A stretch of DNA of 64,000 nucleotides from Duganella sp. CF517 (lineage in GTDB: Bacteria > Pseudomonadota > Gammaproteobacteria > Burkholderiales > Burkholderiaceae_D): assembly GCF_900110275.1 (NCBI RefSeq), contig NZ_FODC01000005.1, forward strand, positions 248,001 to 312,000. Direction: 5' to 3'. This document shows, piece by piece, positions 1 to 8,803 of this stretch. Every line of letters begins with the position of its first letter. Positions within the stretch are counted from its first letter, which is position 1. Below the pieces are notes generated by a model that worked only from the letters and a program-made list of their open reading frames with translations, did no database searches and was not told where the DNA came from. The position numbers and the translations under genes were made by a program.

Positions 1-384
1 GCGGTCGCCGGTCTGCCGCTGGCCATGGCGGCCTATTTCTGGGCCAACCGGCTGCTGCCGGTGGGGCTGGCCGAACGTCCGGCGGCGGAGGCCAGCTGGT
101 TCTTCGTCGCGTGGGCGGTGGCGATGGTGGCCGCGCTGGCCTGGCCGGCGCGCCCGATGTGGCGCCTGCAACTGCTGGTGGGCGGCCTGCTGTTCGCGCT
201 GCTGCCGGTGCTGAACGGCGCGACCGGCGGCGCCCACCTGCTGGTCAGCATCCCCAATGGCTTGTGGGCGCTGGCCGGATTCGATGGCGTGACCTTGCTG
301 ATCGGCGGCCTGCTGCTATATGCTTCGGCGCGGCTGGGACGTGCGCCAGTGACAAAAACTCGACTTGCGGGGAATGCGGCATGA
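1..384 (+). CDS. PepSY-associated membrane protein, C-terminal part (cut by window edge)
   Basis: The reading frame is open from base 1 and ends at the TGA at 382-384, so the start lies outside the window. About 127 residues are visible. Three to four hydrophobic helices are separated by short loops, and the first visible segment (AAYFWANRLLP) resembles the last helices of PepSY-TM proteins that accompany TonB-dependent siderophore receptors. Such proteins sit in the inner membrane and are thought to help in iron release or reduction. The stop overlaps the next gene's ATG (ATGA), indicating translational coupling with the DUF3325 gene, the usual partner in this cassette. The family call rests on the C-terminal pattern and this partner. 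Confidence 0.6.
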   Translation, partial: AVAGLPLAMAAYFWANRLLPVGLAERPAAEASWFFVAWAVAMVAALAWPARPMWRLQLLVGGLLFALLPVLNGATGGAHLLVSIPNGLWALAGFDGVTLLIGGLLLYASARLGRAPVTKTRLAGNAA

Positions 385-749
385 CTACGATTTACGCGGT
401 AATGACGGGATGCGCGGCGGTGGCCGGGGCCTTTTCGGGCTTCGCTTTTCTTGGCCTGGCGATGGATCGCCACTGGGCCGACGTCCACGGACGCGGCGCG
501 GAACCGTCGCCGGCGCAGCGCCGCCGGCTGCAATGGTACGGTGGCGGGCAGCTGTTGTTGTCGCTGCTGGCATGTCTGGCGCTGCGCGGCAGTTCGCAGG
601 GCTGGGTGCTGTGGCTCGGCGCGCTGACGGCCGCCGGATGGATGGCGGTGCTGATGATGACGTATGCGGTGCGGCGCTTGCCGCGCACTGGTATGGCGGC
701 CGGCGGCCTGGCCGTGCTGGGGGCCGGGGTGGCGATGCTGGTGCATTGA
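381..749 (+). CDS. DUF3325 family small membrane protein
   Basis: A 122-residue protein with three predicted hydrophobic segments (about residues 5-27, 55-75 and 100-120) and the family-like stretches LAMDRHW near the N-terminus and LWLGALTAAGW in the middle. I chose the ATG at 381 because it overlaps the upstream stop as ATGA; the longer upstream extension of this frame lies inside the previous gene. DUF3325 proteins are found after PepSY-TM and DUF3649 genes in beta- and gammaproteobacterial TonB-siderophore clusters. Their biochemical role is unknown, and an accessory role in iron uptake is inferred from context. Confidence 0.7.
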   Translation: MTTIYAVMTGCAAVAGAFSGFAFLGLAMDRHWADVHGRGAEPSPAQRRRLQWYGGGQLLLSLLACLALRGSSQGWVLWLGALTAAGWMAVLMMTYAVRRLPRTGMAAGGLAVLGAGVAMLVH

Positions 750-794
750 CCGTTACATGGTATCTTTTCGGCTTCTCCATCGTCCGATCAGATC

Positions 795-3104
795 ATGAAA
801 CTGAACGCACTTTATTTGTCCGCCGTGTTGTTCGCGCTTACGAAATGGGCAGCGGCGGCGCCGGTCGTCGATCCGGTCGACTGGGTCAATCCGCTGATGG
901 GCACCGCCAGCAAGCCCGAACTCTCCAACGGTAACACCTACCCGACCATCGCGCTGCCGTGGGGGATGAATTTCTGGACGCCGCAAACCGGCAAGATGGG
1001 CAACGGCTGGACCTACACCTACGACGCCGACAAGATCCGCGGCTTCAAGCAAACGCACCAGCCGTCGCCGTGGATGAACGACTACGGCCAGTTCGCCATC
1101 ATGCCGGTGGTCGGCCAGGCCGGTGGCAAACCGAAATTCACGCAGGACGACCGCGCCAGCTGGTTTTCGCACAAGGCCGAAGTGGCAAAGCCTTACTACT
1201 ACAGCGTCTATCTGGCCGACGCCGATGTCACGGCCGAGATCGCGCCGACCGAGCGCGCCGCGCAGTTCCGCTTCACGTTCCCGCGAACCGACGAGGCATA
1301 CGTGGTGGTCGACGCCTACGACAAGGGCTCGTACATCAAGGTCATTCCGGCCGAACGCAAAATCGTCGGCTACAGCACCCGCCACGCGCGCGGCCCGCTG
1401 CCGAAGAACTTCAAGAACTACTTCGTCATCCACTTCGACAAGCCGTTCGCCTCCACCCGGCTGTGGAACGGCGACCAGCTGGCCGGGGACGTGCTGGAAC
1501 TGGCGGCCGACCATGCCGGCGCGCTGGTCGGCTTCAAGACCGCCAAAGGCGAAAAAGTCGGCATGAAGGTGGCCTCCTCCTTCATCAGCGAAGAACAGGC
1601 GGAGCTGAACCTCAACCGCGAACTGGCCAACGACAGCTTCGACACGACCGCGCAAAAAGGCAGGAATATCTGGAACAAGACGCTGGGGCGCATCAGCGTC
1701 GAAGGCGGCAGCGAGGAGCAGACGCGCACCTTCTATTCCAGCCTGTATCGCACCTTGTTCTTCCCGAATAAGCTCTACGAGATCGACGCCGACAACCAGA
1801 TCGTCCATTGGAGTCCGTACAACGGCCAGGTCCTGCCTGGCCATATGTTCGCCGGCACCGGCTTCTGGGATACCTTCCGCGCGCTCTACCCTTTCCTCAA
1901 TCTGATGTACCCGTCGATCAACCGTGAAATGCAGGCCGGCCTGGCCAACGATTTCAAGGAAGGCGGCTGGCTGCCCGAGTGGTCGAGCCCCGGCTACGCC
2001 AACGTCATGATCGGGAATAACTCCGCCTCCGTGGTGGCGGAGGCGTACATCAAGGGCCTGCGCGGCTACGATATCGAAACGCTGTGGCAGGCGCTCAAGC
2101 ACGGCGCCGACAACGAAGGCCCGATGAGCGCGGTCGGGCGCGCCGGCGTTGGCTACTACAATGATCTGGGCTACGTCCCGTACGATGTGAAGATCAACGA
2201 AAACGCCGCCCGCACGCTCGAATACGCGTACGACGATTTCGCCATCTACCAGCTGGGCAAGGCGTTGGGCAAGCCGCGCTCGGAGATCGCCATCTACGGC
2301 CAGCGCGCGCTGAACTACAAAAATCTGTTCGATCCGGAGACGGGTCTGATGCGCGGCAAGAACCGGGACGGCAGCTTCCAGTCGCCGTTCAACCCCTTCA
2401 AATGGGGCGACGCCTTCACCGAAGGGAATAGCTGGCACTACACCTGGTCGGTGTTCCAGGACGTGAACGGGCTGATAGAGCTGATGGGCGGGCGCGAAAA
2501 ATTCGTCGCCAGGCTCGATGAGGTCTTCACGCTGCCGCCGGTGTACGACGAGAGCTACTACAAGGCCGTGATCCACGAGATCCGCGAAATGCAGATCGCG
2601 AACATGGGCCAGTACGCGCATGGCAACCAGCCGATCCAGCACATGATCTACCTGTACGGCTACGCCGGCGCTCCGTGGAAAACCCAGTACTGGGTGCGCG
2701 AAACGATGAACCGCATGTATAAACCGACACCGGACGGCTACTGCGGCGACGAGGACAATGGCCAGACCTCGGCGTGGTACGTGTTCTCCGCGCTCGGCTT
2801 CTACCCGGTCACGCCGGCGGTGCCGCAGTACGTAATCGGCGCGCCGCTGTTCAAAAAGGCCACCCTGACGCTGGAAAACGGCAAAACCATCGTCATCAAC
2901 GCGCCGGCCAACAGCGACAGCAGCCGTTACGTGCGCGCGCTGAAGGTCGACGGCAAGGCCACCTCGAAGAACTGGCTCGGTCACGCAGACCTGGTGCGCG
3001 GCGCGACGCTGGACTTCGACATGGGGCAGCGGCCGGAAACCCGGCGCGCCGTCGCCCCGGCCGACGCGCCGTACTCGCTCTCCACCGATCCACAGTATCC
3101 ATAA
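795..3104 (+). CDS. Secreted GH92 alpha-1,2-mannosidase
   Basis: 769 residues with an N-terminal signal peptide (cleavage probably after AAAA near residue 22). The GH92 hallmarks are NPLMGT near 32-37, HQPSPWMNDYG near 88-98, TEGNSWHYTW, GDEDNGQ and SAWYVFSALGFYPV. The family is calcium-dependent and inverting. With a constant offset of 10 from the numbering I recall for Bacteroides BT3990, E543 fits the catalytic acid, D652 and D654 the base pair, and H594-E595 the +1-subsite signature of alpha-1,2-mannosidases; W93 fits the companion Trp. The enzyme probably trims mannose from alpha-mannans or N-glycans in the periplasm or outside. It stands alone between the iron-accessory genes and a c-di-GMP gene, with no mannose transporter beside it. 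The BT3990 numbering is from memory. Confidence 0.9.
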   Translation: MKLNALYLSAVLFALTKWAAAAPVVDPVDWVNPLMGTASKPELSNGNTYPTIALPWGMNFWTPQTGKMGNGWTYTYDADKIRGFKQTHQPSPWMNDYGQFAIMPVVGQAGGKPKFTQDDRASWFSHKAEVAKPYYYSVYLADADVTAEIAPTERAAQFRFTFPRTDEAYVVVDAYDKGSYIKVIPAERKIVGYSTRHARGPLPKNFKNYFVIHFDKPFASTRLWNGDQLAGDVLELAADHAGALVGFKTAKGEKVGMKVASSFISEEQAELNLNRELANDSFDTTAQKGRNIWNKTLGRISVEGGSEEQTRTFYSSLYRTLFFPNKLYEIDADNQIVHWSPYNGQVLPGHMFAGTGFWDTFRALYPFLNLMYPSINREMQAGLANDFKEGGWLPEWSSPGYANVMIGNNSASVVAEAYIKGLRGYDIETLWQALKHGADNEGPMSAVGRAGVGYYNDLGYVPYDVKINENAARTLEYAYDDFAIYQLGKALGKPRSEIAIYGQRALNYKNLFDPETGLMRGKNRDGSFQSPFNPFKWGDAFTEGNSWHYTWSVFQDVNGLIELMGGREKFVARLDEVFTLPPVYDESYYKAVIHEIREMQIANMGQYAHGNQPIQHMIYLYGYAGAPWKTQYWVRETMNRMYKPTPDGYCGDEDNGQTSAWYVFSALGFYPVTPAVPQYVIGAPLFKKATLTLENGKTIVINAPANSDSSRYVRALKVDGKATSKNWLGHADLVRGATLDFDMGQRPETRRAVAPADAPYSLSTDPQYP

Positions 3105-3112
3105 AGCCACAC

Positions 3113-3130
3113 GGCGGGCGTCGGCCCGCC
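3113..3130 (+). terminator. GC-rich hairpin after the GH92 gene
   Basis: GGCGGGC (3113-3119) and GCCCGCC (3124-3130) form a 7-bp stem with a 4-base loop, 9 bases after the GH92 stop. There is no T-run behind it, so it may be a weak or Rho-assisted terminator, or only a mRNA-stabilising hairpin. The remaining bases up to 3389 are AT-richer and include the palindrome CGATTT-TT-AAATCG at 3186-3199, probably part of the promoter area of the next gene. Confidence 0.35.
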
Positions 3131-3389
3131 CGCCTTCCGCCCTCCTGGCTTATCCCAAAGCAAGTTTTACGCGTATCGTGCGCAGCGATTTTTAAATCGT
3201 GCTATTATTTATTTCATTAGCGCAATAATGTTTTCCTTGTTGCAAACAAATTCAGAGCCGCAGAGCCCCAAACACGCTCAACTCTTGCCGTTCGACAGGC
3301 GTTGGTGACCTTTCCGTCATCATTCGCCCGCCAGTGCCCCACCCCGCATTGAATAGCACCTTGTCGACCAATTAACGAATGACCGGATC

Positions 3390-5264
3390 ATGACTATTTC
3401 TTGCCAACTCAACGAAGCGCGCCGGCTGGAGGCACTGAACAAACTCAATCTGCTCGACACGCCGCCCAGCGATGCCTTCGACCGCATCACCCGCATGGCC
3501 GCGCGCCTGTTCGACCTGCCGATTGCGGCGGTGTCGCTGACGGACGCCGACCGTCAATGGTTCAAGTCGCGCGTCGGCGTCGAGCATACGTCGATCCCCC
3601 GCCTGCACGCGCCGTGCGGCGAAGTGGCCGACAGCAGCCGCGTGCTGGTGATCCCGGATATGCTCGACGATGCGTTGTTCCGCGACAGCCCGCTGGCCGC
3701 CAGCGGCATCCGCTACTACGCCGGCGCCCCGCTGACCACCATCGACGGCCACTGCCTGGGCGCGATGTGCGTGCTGGGCACCGAGCCGCGCGAGACCACG
3801 CAGGCGGAACTCGACATCCTGTCCGACCTCGCCGCCATGGTCATGGCGCAGATCGAGATGCAGCATGCGCTCGGCCGCGTCGATCCGCTCAGCGGCCTGC
3901 CGAACCGCAACCAGTTCATCGAAGACTTCCAGGACATGCAGCGCGAACGCCCCGCCGGCGAGCAGCGGCTGGCGGTGCTGATCAACCTCGCCACGCCCGA
4001 CCAGATTTCGCACGCCGCGCGCGCCTTGAATCCGTCCTTCCTCGACGAACTGGTGATCGATTCGGCGGCCTGGATACGCGCCGAGACGGGGCCGCGCCGC
4101 AAGGTCTACCACGTCGCCGCCATGCAGTTCGCGCTGCTGTCGGAGCCGGGCATGAGCCTTGAAAGGTACGTGCCGATCCTGGAGGAGAAGCTGGAGGTGG
4201 GCGTCAGCATCAGCAAGATGCGCTTCGTCACCACGCCGTCGATCGGCGTGACGCCGTTCGACGTCGGCACGGCCGATGGCCTGAACATCCTGCGCCAGGC
4301 GCAAAGCGCCGCGCATGACGCCATCGACAGCCCCACCCACGTCGCCGTGTACTCGGCGGTGGAAGACCGCGCGTACCGGCGCCGTTTCAACCTGCTCAAC
4401 GACTTCGCGGCGGCGCTGATCGGCCGCGATCAACTGCGCCTGGTCTACCAGCCGCGCATCGACATCGCCAGCGGCGCATGCGTCGGCGCCGAGGCGCTGC
4501 TGCGCTGGACCCATCCGACGCTCGGTGCGATCGGTCCCGGCGAATTCATTCCCATCATCGAGCGCTCCGGCCTGGCGCAGGCGACGACCGAGTGGGTGCT
4601 GAACCGCGCCTTGCGCCAGCAGCAGGCATGGCGCAAGGCCGGCCTGGAGCTGCAGCTGTCGCTCAACGTCTCGGCCTCCAACCTGATGGAGCCGGACCTG
4701 GCCGACCGCGTGGTCGCCGGATTGGAACAATATGGATTGCCGCCGGAATGCCTGGAGCTGGAGATCACCGAAAGCGCCATCATGGAGCAGCCGCTCAAAG
4801 CCAACGCCATGCTCGAAGCGCTGGCCGGCACCGGTGTGCACCTGGCGATCGACGACTTCGGCACCGGCTACAGCAGCCTGTCGTACCTGCAGCGCATGCC
4901 GGCCAACGTGGTCAAGATCGACCAGTCGTTCATCCTTGGACTGGAGGACGACCATCGCCAACAGGGCTTGGTGCGGACGATGATCACGATGTCGCAGGAC
5001 CTGGGACACCGGGTGGTGGCGGAAGGCGTGGAGCGCGGCGACGTGCTGGCGTTCCTGCGCTCGGCCGGTTGCGACGAGGCGCAGGGTTATTTGTTCGCGC
5101 GTCCGCTGGAAGTGGAGGCGTTCGCGGCGTGGTGCCGCGACAGCAGCGCGTGGGACGACGCGGTGGCCGCGAGCATTCCACGGCGCGAAGCGCGCGCATT
5201 GTGCTCGCTGGCGCGGCCGAACGCCAGTCTGGCGGCGTCACGCCGCCGCCATCAGTCGCGTTGA
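3390..5264 (+). CDS. GAF-GGDEF-EAL cyclic-di-GMP phosphodiesterase
   Basis: 624 residues, no signal peptide or membrane segment, so cytoplasmic. A GAF domain (about 15-155) is followed by a GGDEF-like domain (about 165-310) in which the GGDEF motif is not recognisable (the position reads AAMQFALL), so it should not make c-di-GMP. The EAL domain (about 330-590) keeps its signatures: E368-A-L-L-R, NVSAS, EITES, IDDFGTGYSSL, VKIDQSF, AEGVE and AQGY. It should therefore hydrolyse c-di-GMP to pGpG, with the GAF domain as ligand or redox sensor and the decayed GGDEF possibly as a GTP-binding regulator. It lies between GH92 and the convergent amylase gene, and transcription appears independent. Confidence 0.92.
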   Translation: MTISCQLNEARRLEALNKLNLLDTPPSDAFDRITRMAARLFDLPIAAVSLTDADRQWFKSRVGVEHTSIPRLHAPCGEVADSSRVLVIPDMLDDALFRDSPLAASGIRYYAGAPLTTIDGHCLGAMCVLGTEPRETTQAELDILSDLAAMVMAQIEMQHALGRVDPLSGLPNRNQFIEDFQDMQRERPAGEQRLAVLINLATPDQISHAARALNPSFLDELVIDSAAWIRAETGPRRKVYHVAAMQFALLSEPGMSLERYVPILEEKLEVGVSISKMRFVTTPSIGVTPFDVGTADGLNILRQAQSAAHDAIDSPTHVAVYSAVEDRAYRRRFNLLNDFAAALIGRDQLRLVYQPRIDIASGACVGAEALLRWTHPTLGAIGPGEFIPIIERSGLAQATTEWVLNRALRQQQAWRKAGLELQLSLNVSASNLMEPDLADRVVAGLEQYGLPPECLELEITESAIMEQPLKANAMLEALAGTGVHLAIDDFGTGYSSLSYLQRMPANVVKIDQSFILGLEDDHRQQGLVRTMITMSQDLGHRVVAEGVERGDVLAFLRSAGCDEAQGYLFARPLEVEAFAAWCRDSSAWDDAVAASIPRREARALCSLARPNASLAASRRRHQSR

Positions 5265-5297
5265 AACGTTAAACCGCTCGGAGCTTGCGGGCCGCCG

Positions 5298-7004
5298 CTA
5301 TTCCCCGATCAGCACTATCGCGTTGCGCGTGCCGAAACCGACCTTGCCGCCTTTGACCACGGCCGTCTTGCCCGAGTAGTAATCCTTGACCTTCTGGCCG
5401 TTGGCGAACACGCCGTGCACGTTGATCGTGCTGGCTTTGTCGGTCGGCTGCTCCAGCGCGACGACCACCTTGTCGCGCAAGCCGCCCTTGTCGTAAGTCC
5501 GCTTGAATACATATGGCTTGGCCTGCAGTTGCTGGTGCGCGCCCGCCCCCACCGCGACATGCGCCTGGCGGAACAGTCCGAGCTTGCTCCAGTGCGCGCG
5601 CACGTCGGCGATCTTGTAGCCGTCGCGCGCCGTGTTCTTCTCCAGCTCATCCCAGTTCATGAAGGTGCGCAGCCTGGCGTCGCCCACCGCGTCGGCCTGA
5701 TCGAGGCTGCGCGCGGTTTCGTCGCCGTAGTAGATTTGCGCGGCGCCGGGCGCCAGCAGCAGCTTGGTCGCGCTCTCGAACGGCCGTTTTCGCTCGCGGT
5801 CGAACGGCTGGTCGTAATCGTGCGAATCGATATAGTTGAGCACCGAGTAGCCGTTCAGGGCGCCGCCATGCAGCATGCTCGAATAACTGCTGAACAACGA
5901 CTCGTAATCCTTGTTCGCATCGCGCACCAGGCCGAAATTAATCAGGCTATCGAAACCGTTTTGATAGTAATTGGCGCTCTGTCCACCCAGATCGTATGTC
6001 TGGCCGTTGGCGATATCGTAGTTATAGACTTCCGCCGTCATGTAGAACTTGTCGTCGCCGAGCTTCTTGTCCGGATTGGCGCGTTTCCAGTCCGCGAACG
6101 CCGCATCGGCCACGCTGCGCAATTCCTTCCACGCCTTGGCCTCCACGTGCTTGACGGTGTCGGCGCGGAAGCCGTCCACGCCATACTTGCGGATCCAGTC
6201 CGTGTGCCACTTCATCATGTAATAGCGTGGCGCGCGCGGGTAGCCGGTGCGCTTGAAGAATTCGTCGAGCTCTCCGACCTCCTTCGTGTAGCGGCCTTCG
6301 CGCCGCCACTTCTCCACCAGTTGCGGCGGCAGCTCCACCTCCTCGTCGCTGTCGGTGCGCAGATCCGGCAGGTTCTTGACCAGGGTGCATTCGATGGTGC
6401 TCTTCGCGTCCTTGTGCGTGCATACCGGTTCGGTGCGCACCCACTGCTGCGGCCACGCCTTGTCGATCGTCGTCTCGGGGCCGATCTGGTTCATCACCAC
6501 GTCGAGGATGACGCGGATGCCGCGCGCGTGCGCGGCCTCGACGAAATTGCGGAAATCGGTTTCGGTGCCCAGGTTGGCGTCGACGGTGGTGAAGTCCTTG
6601 GCCCAGTAGCCGTGGAAGCCGTAGGATCTTCCCGTGCCCTCGTCGGTGCCTTCGTGGATCTGCTCCACCGGCGGCGTGAGCCAGATCGCGTTCACGCCCA
6701 GGCTGTCGAAGTAGCCGTCGTTGATCTTGTTGGTGATGCCGGCCAGGTCGCCGCCCATGAAGCCGCGCAGCGGCGCGGCGTCGGCGTTGCGGCCATAGGC
6801 CAGGTCATTGCCGGTGAAGGCGTTGTTGAAGCGGTCCGTCAGCAGGAAATAGACTGTGGCGTTCTCCCACAGGAATGGCTTTTTCGCGGCCGCCGGCGTC
6901 GCCGCCGATTTTGCCGCCGGTTCGGCGGCCACCGCCGGCGCGCCGAAGGCCAGCGCCAAAGCCATTCCAAGGGTCGTACGTTTGCTCCACTGCGTCCATT
7001 CCAT
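5298..7004 (-). CDS. Secreted GH13 alpha-amylase (MalS-like)
   Basis: 568 residues with a signal peptide ending near VAAEPA (residues 25-30) and an Ala/Pro linker before the barrel. GH13 motifs are DVVMNQ (168-173), GFRADTVKH (nucleophile D282), TAEVYNYD (acid/base E325) and DSHD (D396). A loop with two cysteines near 195 and 206 resembles the disulfide insertion of periplasmic MalS amylases. It should cut alpha-1,4 bonds of maltodextrins in the periplasm or outside. Region I ends in Gln173 where GH13 enzymes nearly always have His. The ATG at 7004 has an AAAGGACGAC ribosome site and lies 18 bases after the pgm stop, so the two are co-transcribed. E. coli MalS is about 100 residues longer. 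Confidence 0.88.
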   Translation of the reverse strand: MEWTQWSKRTTLGMALALAFGAPAVAAEPAAKSAATPAAAKKPFLWENATVYFLLTDRFNNAFTGNDLAYGRNADAAPLRGFMGGDLAGITNKINDGYFDSLGVNAIWLTPPVEQIHEGTDEGTGRSYGFHGYWAKDFTTVDANLGTETDFRNFVEAAHARGIRVILDVVMNQIGPETTIDKAWPQQWVRTEPVCTHKDAKSTIECTLVKNLPDLRTDSDEEVELPPQLVEKWRREGRYTKEVGELDEFFKRTGYPRAPRYYMMKWHTDWIRKYGVDGFRADTVKHVEAKAWKELRSVADAAFADWKRANPDKKLGDDKFYMTAEVYNYDIANGQTYDLGGQSANYYQNGFDSLINFGLVRDANKDYESLFSSYSSMLHGGALNGYSVLNYIDSHDYDQPFDRERKRPFESATKLLLAPGAAQIYYGDETARSLDQADAVGDARLRTFMNWDELEKNTARDGYKIADVRAHWSKLGLFRQAHVAVGAGAHQQLQAKPYVFKRTYDKGGLRDKVVVALEQPTDKASTINVHGVFANGQKVKDYYSGKTAVVKGGKVGFGTRNAIVLIGE

Positions 7005-7022
7005 GCTGTCGTCCTTTAGTAG

Positions 7023-8654
7023 TTACGTGGTGACGGTCGGACGCGCGCGTCCGGTCCATCCTTCGATCCCGCCGACCTGCTCGGCGATCAGGATCAATGC
7101 GGAAAGCGCCTGCTGGGTAGGCAGGTGGTGCATGGCCGGATCGTCCTCGTAGCGTTCCAGATAAACGCGCAAGGTCGCTCCTTCCGTACCGGTGCCCGAC
7201 AAACGGAACACGATGCGCGAGCCGTTGGTCATGACGATGCGGATGCCCTGCTTCTTCGACACCGAACCGTCGATCGGATCGGTGTATTCGAAATCGTCGG
7301 CGAAATCGACCACGTAGTGGCCCAGGTCCTGGCCCTTCAGGGTCGCCAGCTTGATGCGCAGCGAATCCATCAGCTCATTGGCGCCTTCGACCGGCACGCC
7401 CTCGTAGTCGTGGCGCGAGTAGTAGTTGCGGCCGAAGCGCGCCCAGTGCTCGCCGACCAGCTGCTCGACCGACTTGCCGGTGACGGCCAGCAGGTTAAGC
7501 CAGAACAGCACGGCCCACAGGCCGTCCTTTTCGCGGATGTGGTCCGAGCCGGTGCCGTAGCTCTCTTCGCCGCACAGCGTCGCCTGGCCGGCGTCGAGCA
7601 GGTTGCCGAAGAACTTCCAGCCGGTCGGCGTCTCGAAGCTCGGGATGCCCAGCGCGGCGGCCACGCGGTCGGACGCCTGCGAGGTCGGCATCGAGCGGGC
7701 GATGCCTTTCAGGCCGGCCTTGTAGCCCGGCGCCAGGGTCGCATTGGCGGCCAGCACGGCCAGGCTGTCCGACGGCGTGACGTCGAAATTGCGGCCGACG
7801 ATCATGTTGCGGTCGCCGTCGCCGTCCGACGCGGCGCCGAAGTCCGGCGCGTTGTCGGCGGCCATCAGCTCGATCAGCTGGGCGGCGTTGACCGGATTCG
7901 GGTCCGGATGATGGCCGCCGAAGTCCTCCAGCGGCTCGCCGTTGATGACGGTGCCGGCCGGCGCGCCCAGCATCCCTTCCAGGATCGCCTTGGCGTACGG
8001 GCCGGAGACGGCGGACATGCCGTCGAAGCACATGCGGAAGCCGCCGCCGAACAGTTTTTTGATGGCGTCGAAATCGAACAGCTCCTGCATCAGTTCCGCG
8101 TAGTCGGCCACGGAGTCGATCACTTCGACGTCCATCTGCTCGATGCGCGAGGCGCCGATTTTATTCAGGTCGATGGCGGCGGCGTCGCTGATGCGGTAGG
8201 CGGCGATCGATTCGGTGCGCTGGTAGATCGCCTCGGTCAGGCTTTCCGGCGCGGGGCCGCCGTTGGCGATGTTGTACTTGATGCCGAAGTCGCCATCCGG
8301 TCCGCCCGGATTGTGGCTGGCCGACAGCACGATGCCGCCCAGCGCCGCGTGCTTGCGGATCACGCAGCTGACGGCCGGCGTCGACAGGATGCCGCCCTGG
8401 CCCACCAGCACCTTGGCGAAGCCGTGCGCCGCCGCCATGCGCAGGATCACCTGCACCGCCTCGCGGTTGTGGAAGCGGCCATCGCCGCCGACCACCAGCG
8501 TTTTACCGGCGACGTCGCCCAGCGTCTCGAACACGCTTTGCACGAAATTCTCGAGATAGGACGGCTGCTGGAAGACGGTGACTTTTTTCCGCAGGCCGGA
8601 AGTGCCCGGCCGCTGGCCAGGGAAAGGTGTGGTGGTGACTGTCTGAATGCTCAT
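7023..8654 (-). CDS. pgm: Phosphoglucomutase, alpha-D-glucose-specific
   Basis: 543 residues, close to the roughly 546 of E. coli Pgm. It interconverts glucose-1-phosphate and glucose-6-phosphate in the cytoplasm. Diagnostic sites are the phosphoserine loop SASHNPGG (S113), the metal loop DGDGDR, the sugar-specificity stretch GEESYGTGSDHIREKDG, and the phosphate-binding RLSGTGTEG near the C-terminus. I place the start at 8654, where GGAG sits 7 bases upstream; the longer frame to 8771 has no homology-like sequence. It lies between the maltodextrin transporter and the amylase on the same strand, so it feeds glucose released from maltodextrins into glycolysis or glycogen synthesis. Confidence 0.95.
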   Translation of the reverse strand: MSIQTVTTTPFPGQRPGTSGLRKKVTVFQQPSYLENFVQSVFETLGDVAGKTLVVGGDGRFHNREAVQVILRMAAAHGFAKVLVGQGGILSTPAVSCVIRKHAALGGIVLSASHNPGGPDGDFGIKYNIANGGPAPESLTEAIYQRTESIAAYRISDAAAIDLNKIGASRIEQMDVEVIDSVADYAELMQELFDFDAIKKLFGGGFRMCFDGMSAVSGPYAKAILEGMLGAPAGTVINGEPLEDFGGHHPDPNPVNAAQLIELMAADNAPDFGAASDGDGDRNMIVGRNFDVTPSDSLAVLAANATLAPGYKAGLKGIARSMPTSQASDRVAAALGIPSFETPTGWKFFGNLLDAGQATLCGEESYGTGSDHIREKDGLWAVLFWLNLLAVTGKSVEQLVGEHWARFGRNYYSRHDYEGVPVEGANELMDSLRIKLATLKGQDLGHYVVDFADDFEYTDPIDGSVSKKQGIRIVMTNGSRIVFRLSGTGTEGATLRVYLERYEDDPAMHHLPTQQALSALILIAEQVGGIEGWTGRARPTVTT

Positions 8655-8803
8655 GTTCGCTCCGCGTAGATAAAGAATGACAAATTGGTGACATCGGGGT
8701 GACCACGGCAAATCAGCCGCGCACCACCGCGCTGCGACGGTTGTACCTGTTCCGGCCAAATCGCGTCGCACAACATACTTGTCTCACGAACAATATTACA
8801 GCA

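Noticed and set aside
2619..2633. HGNQP in the GH92 protein read as loss of the catalytic acid (Glu to Gln), which would suggest a mannosyl-phosphate hydrolase
   Set aside because: Spacing to the D652/D654 pair is only about 40 residues, whereas the acid should be about 109 before. E543 in TEGNSWHYTW fits that position, so the acid is present and the enzyme looks like a normal alpha-1,2-mannosidase.
753..3110. 785-residue open frame on the minus strand opposite GH92
   Set aside because: Composition is Arg/Val/Asp/His rich without motifs, typical of the antisense frame of high-GC genes; GH92 on the plus strand has full family signatures.
3186..3199. Palindrome CGATTT-TT-AAATCG as a regulator site
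   Set aside because: Short and AT-rich, single copy, no second instance in the window; kept only as a note in the intergenic description.
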